Of a DNA stretch of 64,000 bases, positions 37,793 to 47,432 are shown piece after piece. Made by a program: the position numbers and the translations under genes. The DNA is from G963701675 sp963701675 (lineage in GTDB: Bacteria; Planctomycetota; Planctomycetia; Gemmatales; Gemmataceae): positions 1,488,001 to 1,552,000 of the forward strand of contig OY969623.1 in NCBI GenBank assembly GCA_963701675.1. The letters are read 5' to 3'. Numbering within the stretch: position 1 is the first letter of the stretch; the number at the start of each line of letters is the position of its first letter. Under the pieces are notes generated by a model that had not been told where the DNA came from, searched no databases, and saw nothing but the letters and a program-made list of their open reading frames with translations.

Positions 37793-40444
37793 ATGCTCCG
37801 TCCGGTCGCTTGTGTTGCTGCTCTCATTGTCATCGTGTTGTCACTACAAACGGACGACGACCGCCCCGTCGTGTTTCGCGGCGCTCGCCTGCTCACGGCC
37901 GCCGGGCCTGCGATAGAATCCGGCGTGTTGGTGGTGCAGAAGGGGAAGATTATTGCCCTCGGCGATACCAAACACACCCCCATTCCCGAGAACGCAGTCG
38001 TCCGGGATGTCGTCGGCAAGACGATTATCCCCGGCCTGGTCGATACCCACTCTCACATCGGCATCTATCCAAAACCGAGCGTTCCCGCGCACGGTGACGG
38101 CAATGAAATGAGCGGGCCGGTGCAGCCGGGCGTTCGCGCCATCGATGCTATCTATCCGGATGATCCTGGCATTCGCATGGCAAGGACTGGCGGCGTCACG
38201 ACCGCCAACATCATGCCGGGAAGCGGGAACGTCATCGGCGGCCAAACGTTGTACGTCAAACTCCGCGGTCGAACCGTCGAGGATATGCGCATTGTTCATC
38301 CCAAAACTCTCGGCGGCCTCAAGATGGCCAACGGAGAGAATCCGAAAGGCTACGGCCGGCGCGGCAACCAGGCGCCGGGCACGCGCATGAAAGTTGCCGC
38401 CCTTCAACGGGAACAGTTCGTCAAGGCCCGCGATTACAAACGCAAGTGGGCAACTTACAAAGAAGCGACCGCAGCGGGTAAGGACGTCCCAGTGCCTGAA
38501 ACCGACATCTCATTGGAACCCATCGTTGAAGTCCTCGACCGCAAGCGCACCGTTCACTTTCATTGCCACCGCGCCGATGACATCATGACCGCAATCAGAC
38601 TGTCGGAGGAATTCGGCTTTGAGCTTGTTTTGCAACATGCCACGGAAGCCTATCGCGTCGCGGAGGAACTTGCCAAACGAAAGATCCCGGTTTCTCTCAC
38701 TCTTGTTGATAGTCCTGGCGGAAAGTTGGAGACCGCGGCAGTGATCGACGAAAACGCTGCCCTCCTCGACAAAGCGGGTGTCACAGTCACGATCAACACC
38801 GACGATTCGATCACGCCGTCGCGCTTCTACCTGCGGACCGCGGCGATTGCCGTGCGAGGCGGTATGTCCGAGGATGCCGCATTGAGGGCTGTAACGATTA
38901 ATGCCGCGCGAGTCATGCACCTCGATGATCGGCTTGGATCTCTAGAGAAAGGGAAGGATGCGGATTTCGTCATCTTGTCGGGGTCGCCGTTCAGCGTCTA
39001 TACCCGGGTGCTCGAAACATACATCGACGGCGTTCGCGTTTTTGATCGAAACAAGGCCGATGATTGGGCTTACCAGACGGGTGGTTTCGCCCTCGCGGAT
39101 CGTGATCGTTTGCCCAAGCCGACGCCCGCTGTCGCTCCTCTCGACGGGCAGGCAGCCAAAGTAGAACTGCCAATGGGCGCGACCGATGTCGAAGCGAACC
39201 GCAAGTCAGGGTCGGTGGTCGTCTTCGCGGGTCGGATCCATCCTGTCTCCGGACCGGCAATCGTCGACGGAGTGATCCACATTGAGGACGGCAAGATTCG
39301 CCACATCGGTCCGCGGAAGGATTTTCGAGTCCCTGCAAACACTCCCGTCCTGCGAGCGCGCGAAGTCACGCCGGGTTTGATCGACGCTCATTCCGTCGTC
39401 GGCCTGTCAGGAAAACACAACGTAGCGGCCGACCAGGACCAGGACGAAATGAGCGATCCGAACCAGGCGGACCTGCGCGTCCTGGATAGTTTCAATCCCC
39501 ATGAACCTCTGCTTCAGTTGCTGTGCGAGAACGGCGTGACAGTCGTCCACGCCATGCCGGGCCGGAACAATGTGATTGCAGGGCAATCCGGCATCTTCCG
39601 CACTTACGGCCGAACGGCGGAGCAGATGGCCATTCGTTTCCCGGCTGCTTTATTGGTAAACCTCGGCGAAATACCGAAACAATCCTACCCTGGAAAAATC
39701 AGCACGCGGATGGGCACAGCGGGACTGGTGCGGAATGCGTTCAGTCAGGCGAAAAACTATTCCGAGAAACGGCGAACCGTCAAGGACGAAGAAAAACGGC
39801 CTCCACGAAATCTCAAGCACGAAGCACTGGAGCCCGTCTTGGAAGGCAAGTTGCCCGTGTACTTCTTTGCCCACCGAGCCGACGACCTGGGCACCGCTCT
39901 GCGACTTGCAGCGGAGTTCAAATTGAAGGCCGTTCTCGATCATGCGACAGAAGGCTACCTGCTGGCGGATCGAATAGCGGAGGAAAAGCTTCCCGTCGTT
40001 GTGCACCCGGCAATGCAAAGTGGGTCATCAATGGAAACGTTCAATACTCACCTCGGCAATGCCGCGTTTCTCGCCGACAAGAAAATCCCGATCGCACTGG
40101 GCACAGGATTTGAGGGATACGTTCCCAAGACTCGAGTGCTCCGCCACGAGGCGGCGATGGCTATGGTCAACGGACTTGGCCACGAACAGGCGCTGCGGTC
40201 TATCACGCTGGAGTCCGCGCGCTTGCTCGGCATCGAAGAGCGTTTCGGGAGTATTGAAGTCGGCAAAGTCGGCGATCTGGTGCTCTACGACGGCGACCCG
40301 TTCGAACATGCCACGCACGTCACATACACGATCATGGACGGCCGAGTGGTCCATGATCGCGCGGAGAATCTGAAGATACCGTTCGCCCGCCGCGCGTTGC
40401 CGTTAATTGATAGCGGCGTGGGCTGTTGCATGGGAGCGTGGTGA
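37793..40444 (+). CDS. Tandem amidohydrolase-superfamily protein
   Basis: The 883-residue protein starts at the ATG at 37793 (a TTG at 37775 is less likely) with a signal peptide (ACVAALIVIVLSL). It is two amidohydrolase domains in tandem. The first (about 20-430) has the metal motif VDTHSHIGI and FHCHRADD, NTDDS. The second (about 455-875) keeps the layout (VYFFAHRADD, GTGFEGY) but its first motif reads IDAHSVVGL, so the second metal-binding His is missing. The second half may therefore be structural or use a different metal site. Secreted amidohydrolases of this kind usually hydrolyse imides, ureas or dipeptides. Confidence 0.8.
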   Translation: MLRPVACVAALIVIVLSLQTDDDRPVVFRGARLLTAAGPAIESGVLVVQKGKIIALGDTKHTPIPENAVVRDVVGKTIIPGLVDTHSHIGIYPKPSVPAHGDGNEMSGPVQPGVRAIDAIYPDDPGIRMARTGGVTTANIMPGSGNVIGGQTLYVKLRGRTVEDMRIVHPKTLGGLKMANGENPKGYGRRGNQAPGTRMKVAALQREQFVKARDYKRKWATYKEATAAGKDVPVPETDISLEPIVEVLDRKRTVHFHCHRADDIMTAIRLSEEFGFELVLQHATEAYRVAEELAKRKIPVSLTLVDSPGGKLETAAVIDENAALLDKAGVTVTINTDDSITPSRFYLRTAAIAVRGGMSEDAALRAVTINAARVMHLDDRLGSLEKGKDADFVILSGSPFSVYTRVLETYIDGVRVFDRNKADDWAYQTGGFALADRDRLPKPTPAVAPLDGQAAKVELPMGATDVEANRKSGSVVVFAGRIHPVSGPAIVDGVIHIEDGKIRHIGPRKDFRVPANTPVLRAREVTPGLIDAHSVVGLSGKHNVAADQDQDEMSDPNQADLRVLDSFNPHEPLLQLLCENGVTVVHAMPGRNNVIAGQSGIFRTYGRTAEQMAIRFPAALLVNLGEIPKQSYPGKISTRMGTAGLVRNAFSQAKNYSEKRRTVKDEEKRPPRNLKHEALEPVLEGKLPVYFFAHRADDLGTALRLAAEFKLKAVLDHATEGYLLADRIAEEKLPVVVHPAMQSGSSMETFNTHLGNAAFLADKKIPIALGTGFEGYVPKTRVLRHEAAMAMVNGLGHEQALRSITLESARLLGIEERFGSIEVGKVGDLVLYDGDPFEHATHVTYTIMDGRVVHDRAENLKIPFARRALPLIDSGVGCCMGAW

Positions 40445-40465
40445 GCGATTATTTCGCAGAATTGG

Positions 40466-40521
40466 GTGCCATGCCCATCGCTTTGGATGGGCATGCTCGC
40501 GCAAAGCCGTGAGCATGGCAC
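40466..40521. terminator. Repeat-type hairpin between convergent genes
   Basis: GTGCCATGC (40466-40474) pairs with GCATGGCAC (40513-40521). Inside it, GCCCATC/GATGGGC and CATGCTC/GAGCATG form alternative small stems. The GTGCCATGCCCA core resembles a short intergenic repeat widespread in planctomycetes, and here it can serve both converging genes. Confidence 0.5.
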
Positions 40522-40557
40522 GCAACAACGATTCGCTACGTCCTCGTGAAAATCTTC

Positions 40558-41451
40558 CTAGTCGCGCGTCAGCCAGCGTACCATCGTCTTCGTCACCAGG
40601 TCGGGTGCATCGCGATGCACGAAATGACCCGCCTTGGGAATCGTCACCAAGGTGAGGTCTTTTTCCAGCCATTTCCACGTGTCATTCAGCGCACCGGGCA
40701 GAAGATACTGGTCATCCAGTCCGTGGATCATCAGGACCGAACACTTAACCGGCGGAAGCTTGACCGCATCGCTGTCCTGATACGGTTCACGCGGATAGTT
40801 GGCTTTGTAGTAGTTCAGCATCGCTTCCATCGATGATCGCTTCAGCGCTTCCAGGTATTTCTTGCGTGCGTCTGGTTCCTTCACCCAGAAAACCAGCATC
40901 TCCGGCGACACTTTCTTGGCGGCGTCGGGCGCTTGAAAATTGCGTGCGTATTGGCTGTTCTTTTGCTGCGCGGGGTTGTTGGCGAGTTCACGCGTCAGGC
41001 ATTTCGGATGCGGCAAATTCAGAATGATCAAACGGTCGAGCTTATCGGGATGCTTCATGGCAAACGACCAGGCGACCGCCCCGCCCCAGTCGTGCCCGAC
41101 CACGACAGCCTTATCGCGTTTGAAATGCTTCAAAACAGCGACCACATCCTCCACAAGCTTGTCCATCGCATAATTCTCGACTCCCTCCGGCTTGTCGCTC
41201 AGGTTGTAGCCACGCATATCGATGGCCACGACCTGGAAGTGTTTCGCCAGGGCCGGCATCTGATCTCGCCAGCTGTACCAATAATCGGGGAAACCGTGAA
41301 TCATGACGACTAGCGGCCCCTCACCCTTCGTCACGTAATGGATCTTCACGCCGTTCGAATCGACGTAACCGTCCTCCCCCAGTTCGTCGGCGACCACGGC
41401 ATTTCCTCCTGAGAAGAGCATGAGTAACGCCAATGTGTGCGGCCAATTCAT
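40558..41451 (-). CDS. Alpha/beta hydrolase, epoxide-hydrolase/haloalkane-dehalogenase-like
   Basis: From the ATG at 41451 a signal peptide (LALLMLFSGGNAVVA) leads into an alpha/beta hydrolase with an oxyanion motif (MIHGFPDYWYSW), the nucleophile elbow GHDWGGAVAW (Asp, not Ser), and the His in KAGHFVHRDAPD. The Asp nucleophile is shared by epoxide hydrolases and dehalogenases, which make a covalent ester intermediate. The cap region includes two Tyr residues that could activate an epoxide, making epoxide hydrolase slightly more likely. Confidence 0.8.
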   Translation of the reverse strand: MNWPHTLALLMLFSGGNAVVADELGEDGYVDSNGVKIHYVTKGEGPLVVMIHGFPDYWYSWRDQMPALAKHFQVVAIDMRGYNLSDKPEGVENYAMDKLVEDVVAVLKHFKRDKAVVVGHDWGGAVAWSFAMKHPDKLDRLIILNLPHPKCLTRELANNPAQQKNSQYARNFQAPDAAKKVSPEMLVFWVKEPDARKKYLEALKRSSMEAMLNYYKANYPREPYQDSDAVKLPPVKCSVLMIHGLDDQYLLPGALNDTWKWLEKDLTLVTIPKAGHFVHRDAPDLVTKTMVRWLTRD

Positions 41452-41593
41452 TATGGTTTCCTCCACTTGGCTAGCGATTGAGCGGATGCGCACAGAATGT
41501 ATACGAATTTACTTGGACGCGGGCGCGATCCGCTCCTATCATTTCGGCCTGTGGTGTTCGTCGTGCAGCCATCCAACACAACGAGAAGAAATC

Positions 41594-42445
41594 ATGAAGA
41601 TGCGAGTCAGGTTGATCGCGGCTCTGGCTCTGGTGTCGGCGGCAAGTTCGGCGTCCGCGTGGTGGGTCAAAGGTCACGAGGCCATCGCGCAGGCCGCTGT
41701 GAATGGTCTATCCGAAGAGGTGCCGGCCTTTTTTCGCGCCGGCGGGAAAACTATCGCCCATCTTTCGGGCGATCCGGACCGCTGGAAGAACAAGGACGCC
41801 AAGTTCCTTCGTGCGGCCGAGTATCCGGATCACTTCATCGACCTCGAGCATCTCGAAGGCAACGCGCTTCCCGACGATCGCTTCAAAGCCGCGGTTCTGA
41901 TCACGCGCCTCAAGCAACGGCCTGAAAAGACCGGCATGTTGCCCTACGCACTTATGGAACACTTCGACCGGCTGACATGCGCCTTCTACGATCTGCGGCA
42001 AGAACCGGCTAACGAAGCCGTGCGCATGAAGTGTCTGGTGTATGCCGGGGTTCTCGCCCACTACACCGGCGATGTAGCCATGCCGTTGCACACGACCAAG
42101 GACTACGATGGAAAAACCGGGCCCGATGGCAAGATGATCCAGAAAGGCATTCACGCCAAGATCAATGCCTTCCCTGAAAAGTTCGGCTTCACTCCTGAAG
42201 AAATCGGACGAGATCTGAACGCCAAAGAAATCGACGACGTTTGGAAGCACGTCATCCAAACGATTCTGGAATCACATAAACATGTCGACCGCTGCTACAA
42301 GCTCGACGAGTTGGGGGTTTTTGAGAAGCCGACCGACGAAAGCCGAACTTTCATCATGGAGCGTTGCCGAGTTGCAGCCCAGCTCACGATGGACCTTTAT
42401 TTCACGGCGTGGAAGCGCAGTGCCACCTTCAAACCGCCTTATTGA
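41594..42445 (+). CDS. S1/P1-type zinc nuclease
   Basis: The ATG at 41594 gives a signal peptide (LIAALALVSAASSASA) whose cleavage leaves Trp as the first residue (WWVKGHEAIAQAA). In S1/P1 nucleases that terminal Trp binds zinc. Further zinc-ligand motifs are visible: HFIDLEH and AHYTGDVAMPLHTT, and the family pattern continues to residue 270. It should cut single-stranded DNA or RNA and act as a 3-prime-nucleotidase outside the cytoplasm. It overlaps the stop of the convergent PQQ-propeller gene by seven bases. Confidence 0.9.
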   Translation: MKMRVRLIAALALVSAASSASAWWVKGHEAIAQAAVNGLSEEVPAFFRAGGKTIAHLSGDPDRWKNKDAKFLRAAEYPDHFIDLEHLEGNALPDDRFKAAVLITRLKQRPEKTGMLPYALMEHFDRLTCAFYDLRQEPANEAVRMKCLVYAGVLAHYTGDVAMPLHTTKDYDGKTGPDGKMIQKGIHAKINAFPEKFGFTPEEIGRDLNAKEIDDVWKHVIQTILESHKHVDRCYKLDELGVFEKPTDESRTFIMERCRVAAQLTMDLYFTAWKRSATFKPPY

Positions 42446-43787
42446 TCCGCGGCCAGGGACACGCAAACGACTTCCTTATCGTTCCGGGCATACATCGAAC
42501 GGTTCGCAAACGCGGGGTGCGACCACACCACCGGGCGGTCGATCATGGTGTTCGTCGGCTCCAAAATCTGAGCGCGGCTGATTTCTTCGTAACCCATCGG
42601 TGTGAGCCGTGCGATGATCAACTCACCTTTCTCGTTGGACAGAAAGAACCGATCACCGTTGACCACGAGAAACGCATTGGCCCAGCGTTCGACCGGTTTA
42701 TCCTGCTTGCCCGTGGCCTTGAGCGACATCCAGACTCGCTCGCCGGTCTGCGCCTTCAGGCATCGCAACTCGCCATAGCTGCACACGCCGTAAATGTGCC
42801 CGTCTTTGAGGATCGGCGTCGCCATGATCGCATGCAAGCCGTCGGTGAGGCGAGCTTGCTCGCTGTTGCTCTTACCTTTCCAAAGTGTGTTCGCTGTGCC
42901 CTGCTCGGCATCGAGCTTTAACATCATCGAGCCGTTGTAGAAGGAGGACACCAAAAGTAAGTCGCCTTCCTTTTGCGCCGTCGGCGCCGTCAATCCGGCA
43001 CGGACCTGAAACGGAACGGTCCAGTGGACCTTGCCGGTTTCGGGATCGAGGGCATTAACCGACTCCGGATGCCAGATGATGAGCTGCCGTTTGCTGCCGA
43101 CGTTAAAGATCATCGGCGGACTGTAGCCAGGCTCCGCGGCGGAAAGCGCACGCCAGATTTCCTTACCGGTGTCCTTGTGAAATGCGACAACCAAACTTCC
43201 ATCTTCACCACCTACCAGACAGATCAATCGATCGCCATCGAGGAGCGGACTGCTGGAGAATCCCCACATCGGCACCTTCGACGAGAAATCCTTGGGGAAG
43301 CTCTTGGACCAAAGCACTTTTCCGTTGCCCGCGTCGAGACAAAGCAGATCGCCCATCGTCCCCAACGTGAAGACTTTCCCGTCGGCGATTACCGGCGTCG
43401 TTCGCGGACCGGCTGGGTAGGACACACCTTTGTAGTCACACTCATGCTCGTGCTTCCAGATCTCGCGGCCGTTGGTGGCGTCGAGGCAGAGCACGCGCTC
43501 CGTACCGGCAACGTTGGCCCGAGCGAAACCGCTCATGGGATTCTTGCGCCTGCCGCGAGCATTCGGTCGGTCACGTAGACACGATTGCCGACAACGGCCG
43601 GTCCGGCGTATCCCATACCAATCGGCGCACGCCACAGAACTTTGGGACCACCTGGCGGGAATTTCTCCAGAATGCCGGTCTCGCGCCAGACTCCATCACG
43701 TTGCGGGCCTAGCCACTGGGGCCAATCATCACCGCGAACCGTACCGGCGAATAGAATTGCGACCAGAATGCTATAGATGCTCTTCAT
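42439..43787 (-). CDS. PQQ-type beta-propeller protein, secreted (frameshifted)
   Basis: Read from 43787, the first frame supplies a signal peptide (SIYSILVAILFAGTVRG) and the family opening DDWPQWLGPQRDGVWRETG, and stops at 43533. From about 43553 the propeller continues in another frame (KNPMSGFARANV, then TERVLCLDATNGREIWKHEHE) to 42439. Together they form one protein of about 449 residues, with repeated D-x-x-x-G-K/R-x-x-W blades. The break is in GGCGCAAGAATCCC (about 43541-43553) and fits loss of one base. Such propellers are often scaffolds or cofactor-free paralogues of quinoprotein dehydrogenases. Confidence 0.8.
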
Positions 43788-43898
43788 GCGATTTCTCCAT
43801 CAAGTGGGCGTTAGCAGAGTTATATGGAGACGCACGCAGGTCGGTGTTGATTCGGCAGGATCGCGAAGTGTTGAGAGTGCGAGCTTCAGTTAGGCAAG

Positions 43899-44603
43899 TC
43901 AAACCGCGTGCTGCCCGTGATGTTCGAGGAATCGCTCGATGTTCCCTCCCGTGAAGTACACGACATAGACAACACGGGAATTCGACGGATGTTGTAGGAG
44001 CGACGCCATGAATCCGTCACGTTTCTCGGGCTCATGATTCAGGTCGACATTCTCATCGGAAAGAACGTAAACCAACGCGGTGTGTTCGCCGCGTTCGAAA
44101 CGCAGCAGTGGGACTCGCTTTCCCTGGTATTCGCCAAGGGCGATGGGGGTTGCGTATTCGTAGTTGAACTGAGGCGGCGCGACGACCGTCAATCCGAACA
44201 AATCTCGAAACTTCTGTTCGACCTCGTGCCGGCCTGTTGGCCAATCGATGACCATTTCGATGTGTGTGCCGGCATTCCAGCGCTGCCAGGCCGCCGTACC
44301 GATACCAAAAGCGACCAGGACGGCAGCCGCTGCTGCACTCGGCGCCCACACGAAACGGGCATACCACGATCGCCGATCCCGTTGCACCCAGTTAAGCAAA
44401 CGCTGCCGCAATTCGATCGGCACCGCGACGGCTTGCATGGCCCGGCTTAGGTGACCGTCAAGCCGCCATTCCGCGTCGGCCACGCCATGGCAGACCGGGC
44501 ACTCCGCCAAGTGATCACGCAGTGCTATGCTTTCGTCCGCGTCAAGTTCCCGAGTCCGCGGACGAGCGAAAACGATGAGCTGGCGGGCGGTCTTACAGTC
44601 CAT
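43899..44603 (-). CDS. Anti-sigma factor with zinc-finger (zf-HC2-like) N-terminus
   Basis: The 234-residue protein has an N-terminal CTARQL then HLAECPVCHG, the His-x-x-x-Cys-x-x-Cys pattern of zinc anti-sigma domains, a membrane helix (SAAAAAVLVAFGIGTAAW) and a periplasmic domain ending FTGGNIERFLEHHG. It would hold the partner sigma factor until an external signal is sensed. Its ATG overlaps the probable true stop of the sigma gene (AATGGACTGTAA). Confidence 0.85.
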   Translation of the reverse strand: MDCKTARQLIVFARPRTRELDADESIALRDHLAECPVCHGVADAEWRLDGHLSRAMQAVAVPIELRQRLLNWVQRDRRSWYARFVWAPSAAAAAVLVAFGIGTAAWQRWNAGTHIEMVIDWPTGRHEVEQKFRDLFGLTVVAPPQFNYEYATPIALGEYQGKRVPLLRFERGEHTALVYVLSDENVDLNHEPEKRDGFMASLLQHPSNSRVVYVVYFTGGNIERFLEHHGQHAV

Positions 44604-45130
44604 TTCTCGCCCTCCCGGTTTCGACGACCGGTTCTAGGTCCGGCAACAATTGCGCGCAAATGACTTTTCGCGCGCGCTAGCCTGGACATTACCGTGCCGA
44701 TCGGCAGATCCAACTGCTCCGCTATGTCGCGATAGCTAAAGTCTTCAAAATAAAAAAGAATGACGGGAGTCCGGAAAACTTCAGGCAGATCGTTAAGGAC
44801 TTCCTGCAAGCGTGCGGGTTCGATCGGAGGGAGCGGGTCCGGCAGCGCATCGGCCACATCGGACAGGCATTCGACCGGCACGAAGTGATGGTGCTTGTCG
44901 GAGCGAATGCGGTGGAGGTAGCCGTTGCGCACGATGCTGAACAACCAAGCCTTCGCCCGCTGTGGATTGCGAAGCTGGCTCCACTTCCGCTGTGCCGAAC
45001 AAAACGCCTCCTGCGTCAGGTCTTCGGCATCGGTCGCATTTCCGCTAAGGCGGTATGCGAAGCGGTAGAGCGAAACGTAGTGCTCGTTAACCAATTGTTC
45101 GACCTTCGACGGACTTGCAGGCAAGCCCAT
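44525..45130 (-). CDS. ECF sigma factor (frameshifted near its C-terminus)
   Basis: Region 2 (LYRFAYRLSGNATDAEDLTQEAFCSAQRKW) and region 4 (ETFSYRDIAEQLDLPIGTVMSRLARAKSHLR, approximately) are clear. The start is the ATG at 45130. As read, the frame continues to 44525, overlapping the anti-sigma gene by 79 bases. If one GC is restored in TGCGCGCAAA (44651-44660), the protein instead continues AQLLPDLEPVVETGRARNGL and stops at 44593, overlapping the next start by only a few bases, the usual arrangement for such pairs. I consider 44593 the probable true end. Confidence 0.85.
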   Translation of the reverse strand: MGLPASPSKVEQLVNEHYVSLYRFAYRLSGNATDAEDLTQEAFCSAQRKWSQLRNPQRAKAWLFSIVRNGYLHRIRSDKHHHFVPVECLSDVADALPDPLPPIEPARLQEVLNDLPEVFRTPVILFYFEDFSYRDIAEQLDLPIGTVMSRLARAKSHLRAIVAGPRTGRRNREGEKWTVRPPASSSFSLVRGLGNLTRTKA

Positions 45131-45557
45131 AACACCGATCCTCAACTAAATAGAAACAGCGGCCCGCGGTTTATTCCCGGCCCGAATTCGACATACCGTC
45201 TCCCATTCGGGTTATTCGCTGTCTTTCTCGATCTATTCAAGTTATCGCAGTTATTTCCCATCAGAAAGTCAGGCTTGCCGCCAAGCGACCAATATCCGCG
45301 CAAGAAACCCGGTTTCTTGGAGAAACCGGGTTTCTTTGCGGGCAAGTAACTGACTCATTTTCCGTGAATTTCTGATTGAAATACTTGTCCCTTATGTTAC
45401 GATCAACGTCACGGTTTCCGCCGGGCGAAGGCCGCCCCGACGACAAACCTACGGAACATGCCCGCTTGACGTCGTTACGCTAGTAAAACTAGGACCGAGC
45501 TCTATCCGGCGCAATCACCGGTGCCATGAGCTTTTGGTTTGGCAAGAGAGAGGTTCA
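45131..45557. other. Intergenic region with one strong hairpin
   Basis: No gene is visible. The region separates the divergent sigma and haem-peroxidase genes, so it should carry their promoters. Its only clear structure is the inverted repeat at 45302-45336. Confidence 0.4.
45302..45336. repeat. Perfect 16-base inverted repeat
   Basis: AAGAAACCCGGTTTCT (45302-45317) is complementary to 45321-45336 with a 3-base loop. The A/T-rich ends with a CCCGG core resemble a short hairpin repeat seen in many unrelated bacterial genomes. It lies far from both gene ends, so it need not be a terminator. Confidence 0.5.
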
Positions 45558-47417
45558 ATGAAACCCAGCCTACGGCTTCGGCTCGAAGCATTGGAAGAGC
45601 GCTGCATGCTCTCGTCGTCCGACTTCCGGACGTTCGACGGCTCGAATAACAATTTGGCGAATCCGACGTGGGGCAAGGTAGGCACGAACTTCATCCGCAT
45701 TTCACCGGCGGACTACACCGACGGCAGCTCGCTGCCGGCCGGCGCGGATCGACCGAGTGCCCGCACGATCAGCAATATCGTCGGCGACCAAGGCGCACAA
45801 AGCATTCCCAACAGCCGTTTCCTGTCTGGGTACATTTACGTTTTTGGGCAGTTACTCGCCCATGAAACCGATTTGATCACCCCGGCAACGTACATCAACG
45901 GCAATCCGTGTTGTCCGTACCACATCCCCGTGCCGGCGGGTGACCCGTACTTTGATCCGCAAGGGACGGGGACGAAGAAGATTTCCTTTTTTCGTTCGAA
46001 ATGGGACCCCTATACCGGCTATAGCCCGACGAATCCGCGCGAGCAATTCAACGAGATCACCTCGTGGATCGACGGATCGGCAATCTACGGCAGCGACCCA
46101 ACTCGGGCGGCGGCGTTGCGGACGTTCCAGGGCGGCCGACTCAAAACCAGCGCGGGCGATCTGCTCCCCTTCAATACCCAGGGCCTTCCGAATCAGAACG
46201 AAGGGCCATTACCCGATAGCTCGATGTTCCTGGCCGGCGACATCCGCGCCAATGTCACGATTCAACTGACGGCTTTACACACGCTCTTCGTCCGCGAGCA
46301 CAACTGGTGGGCCGATCAAATCTCGAGCTCACATTTGCTGCTGAACGATGAAACCGTCTACCAGCTCGCTCGGCAGATCGTCAGCGCCGAACTCCAAGTG
46401 ATTACCTACAAGGAGTTCCTGCCCGCATTGTTGGGCAAGAACGCGATGCCGGCGTACACCGGCTACAACCCGAACGTCAACGCCAGCGTGTCCCAGGAAT
46501 TCGCCAGCGCGGCTTTTCGTTTCGGTCACACCACCGTCAACAGCGATGTCTACCGGCTCAACAATTCCGGTCAGGTCATTTCCGGTGGCAACCTGAACAT
46601 CATGCAGACCTTTTTCAATCCGACGCTCCTCGATCCGGATGTTCCCAATGGGGAAGGCGATATCGATCCACTTTTGAAAGGCGCAGCCGGCATCCGTGCG
46701 GAGGAGATCGACACGTTCTTGGTCGGCGAGTTGCGTAACTTCCTATTCGGCCCCCCCGGCTCAGGCGGGTTTGATCTGGACGCGCTCAACATTCAGCGCG
46801 GACGAGACCACGGCATTATCGATTACAACGCGATGCGGGAGTACTTCGGCCTGCCGAAAGTCACGAGTTTCGCGCAGATTACTGCCAACGTCGCCGTGCA
46901 ACAAGGCTTGCAAAACCTGTACGGGACGGTTGACAACATCGATGCGTATGTCGGCGGATTGGCCGAGGATCATGTGCCGGGCAGCAGCATGGGGCCATTG
47001 TTCCAAGCGGCAATCGTCGATCAGTTCGTTCGTTTGCGTGAGGGCGACCGGTACTGGTACACGCGCCATTTTTCCGGGGCACAATTGTATTACCTGGAGC
47101 AAACGACGCTGGCCAAGATCATCAAGCGAAACACCGACTTGACCAATCTGCAGCCGAACGTGTTCTTCGCCAGACGTGGCGGCGCCGGTTCGCCGATTCC
47201 ACCAGCACCTCCTCGTCCGGGAACATCCGCACCGCTGAACTCCGATGTAACGGTCGCCAACCCGACGGTGGTGACGCTTCCGATTTCGGCGGACGACTCG
47301 CCGACGACGGTCGTGTCAGCCGCGACGGCCGAACCCGTGCAACCACGCGTCATCAAACGGTTACAAGTGGTTGACGTTTTTGCGTCGGAATCCATTTTTG
47401 AGCCGACGGTGCGCTAA
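45558..47417 (+). CDS. Animal-type haem peroxidase, secreted
   Basis: The 619-residue protein begins MKPSLRLRLEALEERCMLSS, the planctomycete LExLExRxL motif. It then shows the peroxidasin/myeloperoxidase fold: the distal His102 (FGQLLAHETDL), a REHNWWADQ helix, and the proximal His324 (AFRFGHTTVNS). An ATG at 45534 is possible but leaves extra residues before the motif. Such enzymes oxidise halides or small organics with peroxide. A Pro-rich linker and a Thr/Val-rich tail end the protein. A GAGAGAGG leader precedes the start. Confidence 0.9.
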   Translation: MKPSLRLRLEALEERCMLSSSDFRTFDGSNNNLANPTWGKVGTNFIRISPADYTDGSSLPAGADRPSARTISNIVGDQGAQSIPNSRFLSGYIYVFGQLLAHETDLITPATYINGNPCCPYHIPVPAGDPYFDPQGTGTKKISFFRSKWDPYTGYSPTNPREQFNEITSWIDGSAIYGSDPTRAAALRTFQGGRLKTSAGDLLPFNTQGLPNQNEGPLPDSSMFLAGDIRANVTIQLTALHTLFVREHNWWADQISSSHLLLNDETVYQLARQIVSAELQVITYKEFLPALLGKNAMPAYTGYNPNVNASVSQEFASAAFRFGHTTVNSDVYRLNNSGQVISGGNLNIMQTFFNPTLLDPDVPNGEGDIDPLLKGAAGIRAEEIDTFLVGELRNFLFGPPGSGGFDLDALNIQRGRDHGIIDYNAMREYFGLPKVTSFAQITANVAVQQGLQNLYGTVDNIDAYVGGLAEDHVPGSSMGPLFQAAIVDQFVRLREGDRYWYTRHFSGAQLYYLEQTTLAKIIKRNTDLTNLQPNVFFARRGGAGSPIPPAPPRPGTSAPLNSDVTVANPTVVTLPISADDSPTTVVSAATAEPVQPRVIKRLQVVDVFASESIFEPTVR

Positions 47418-47432
47418 GCGGCAAAGCCATCT

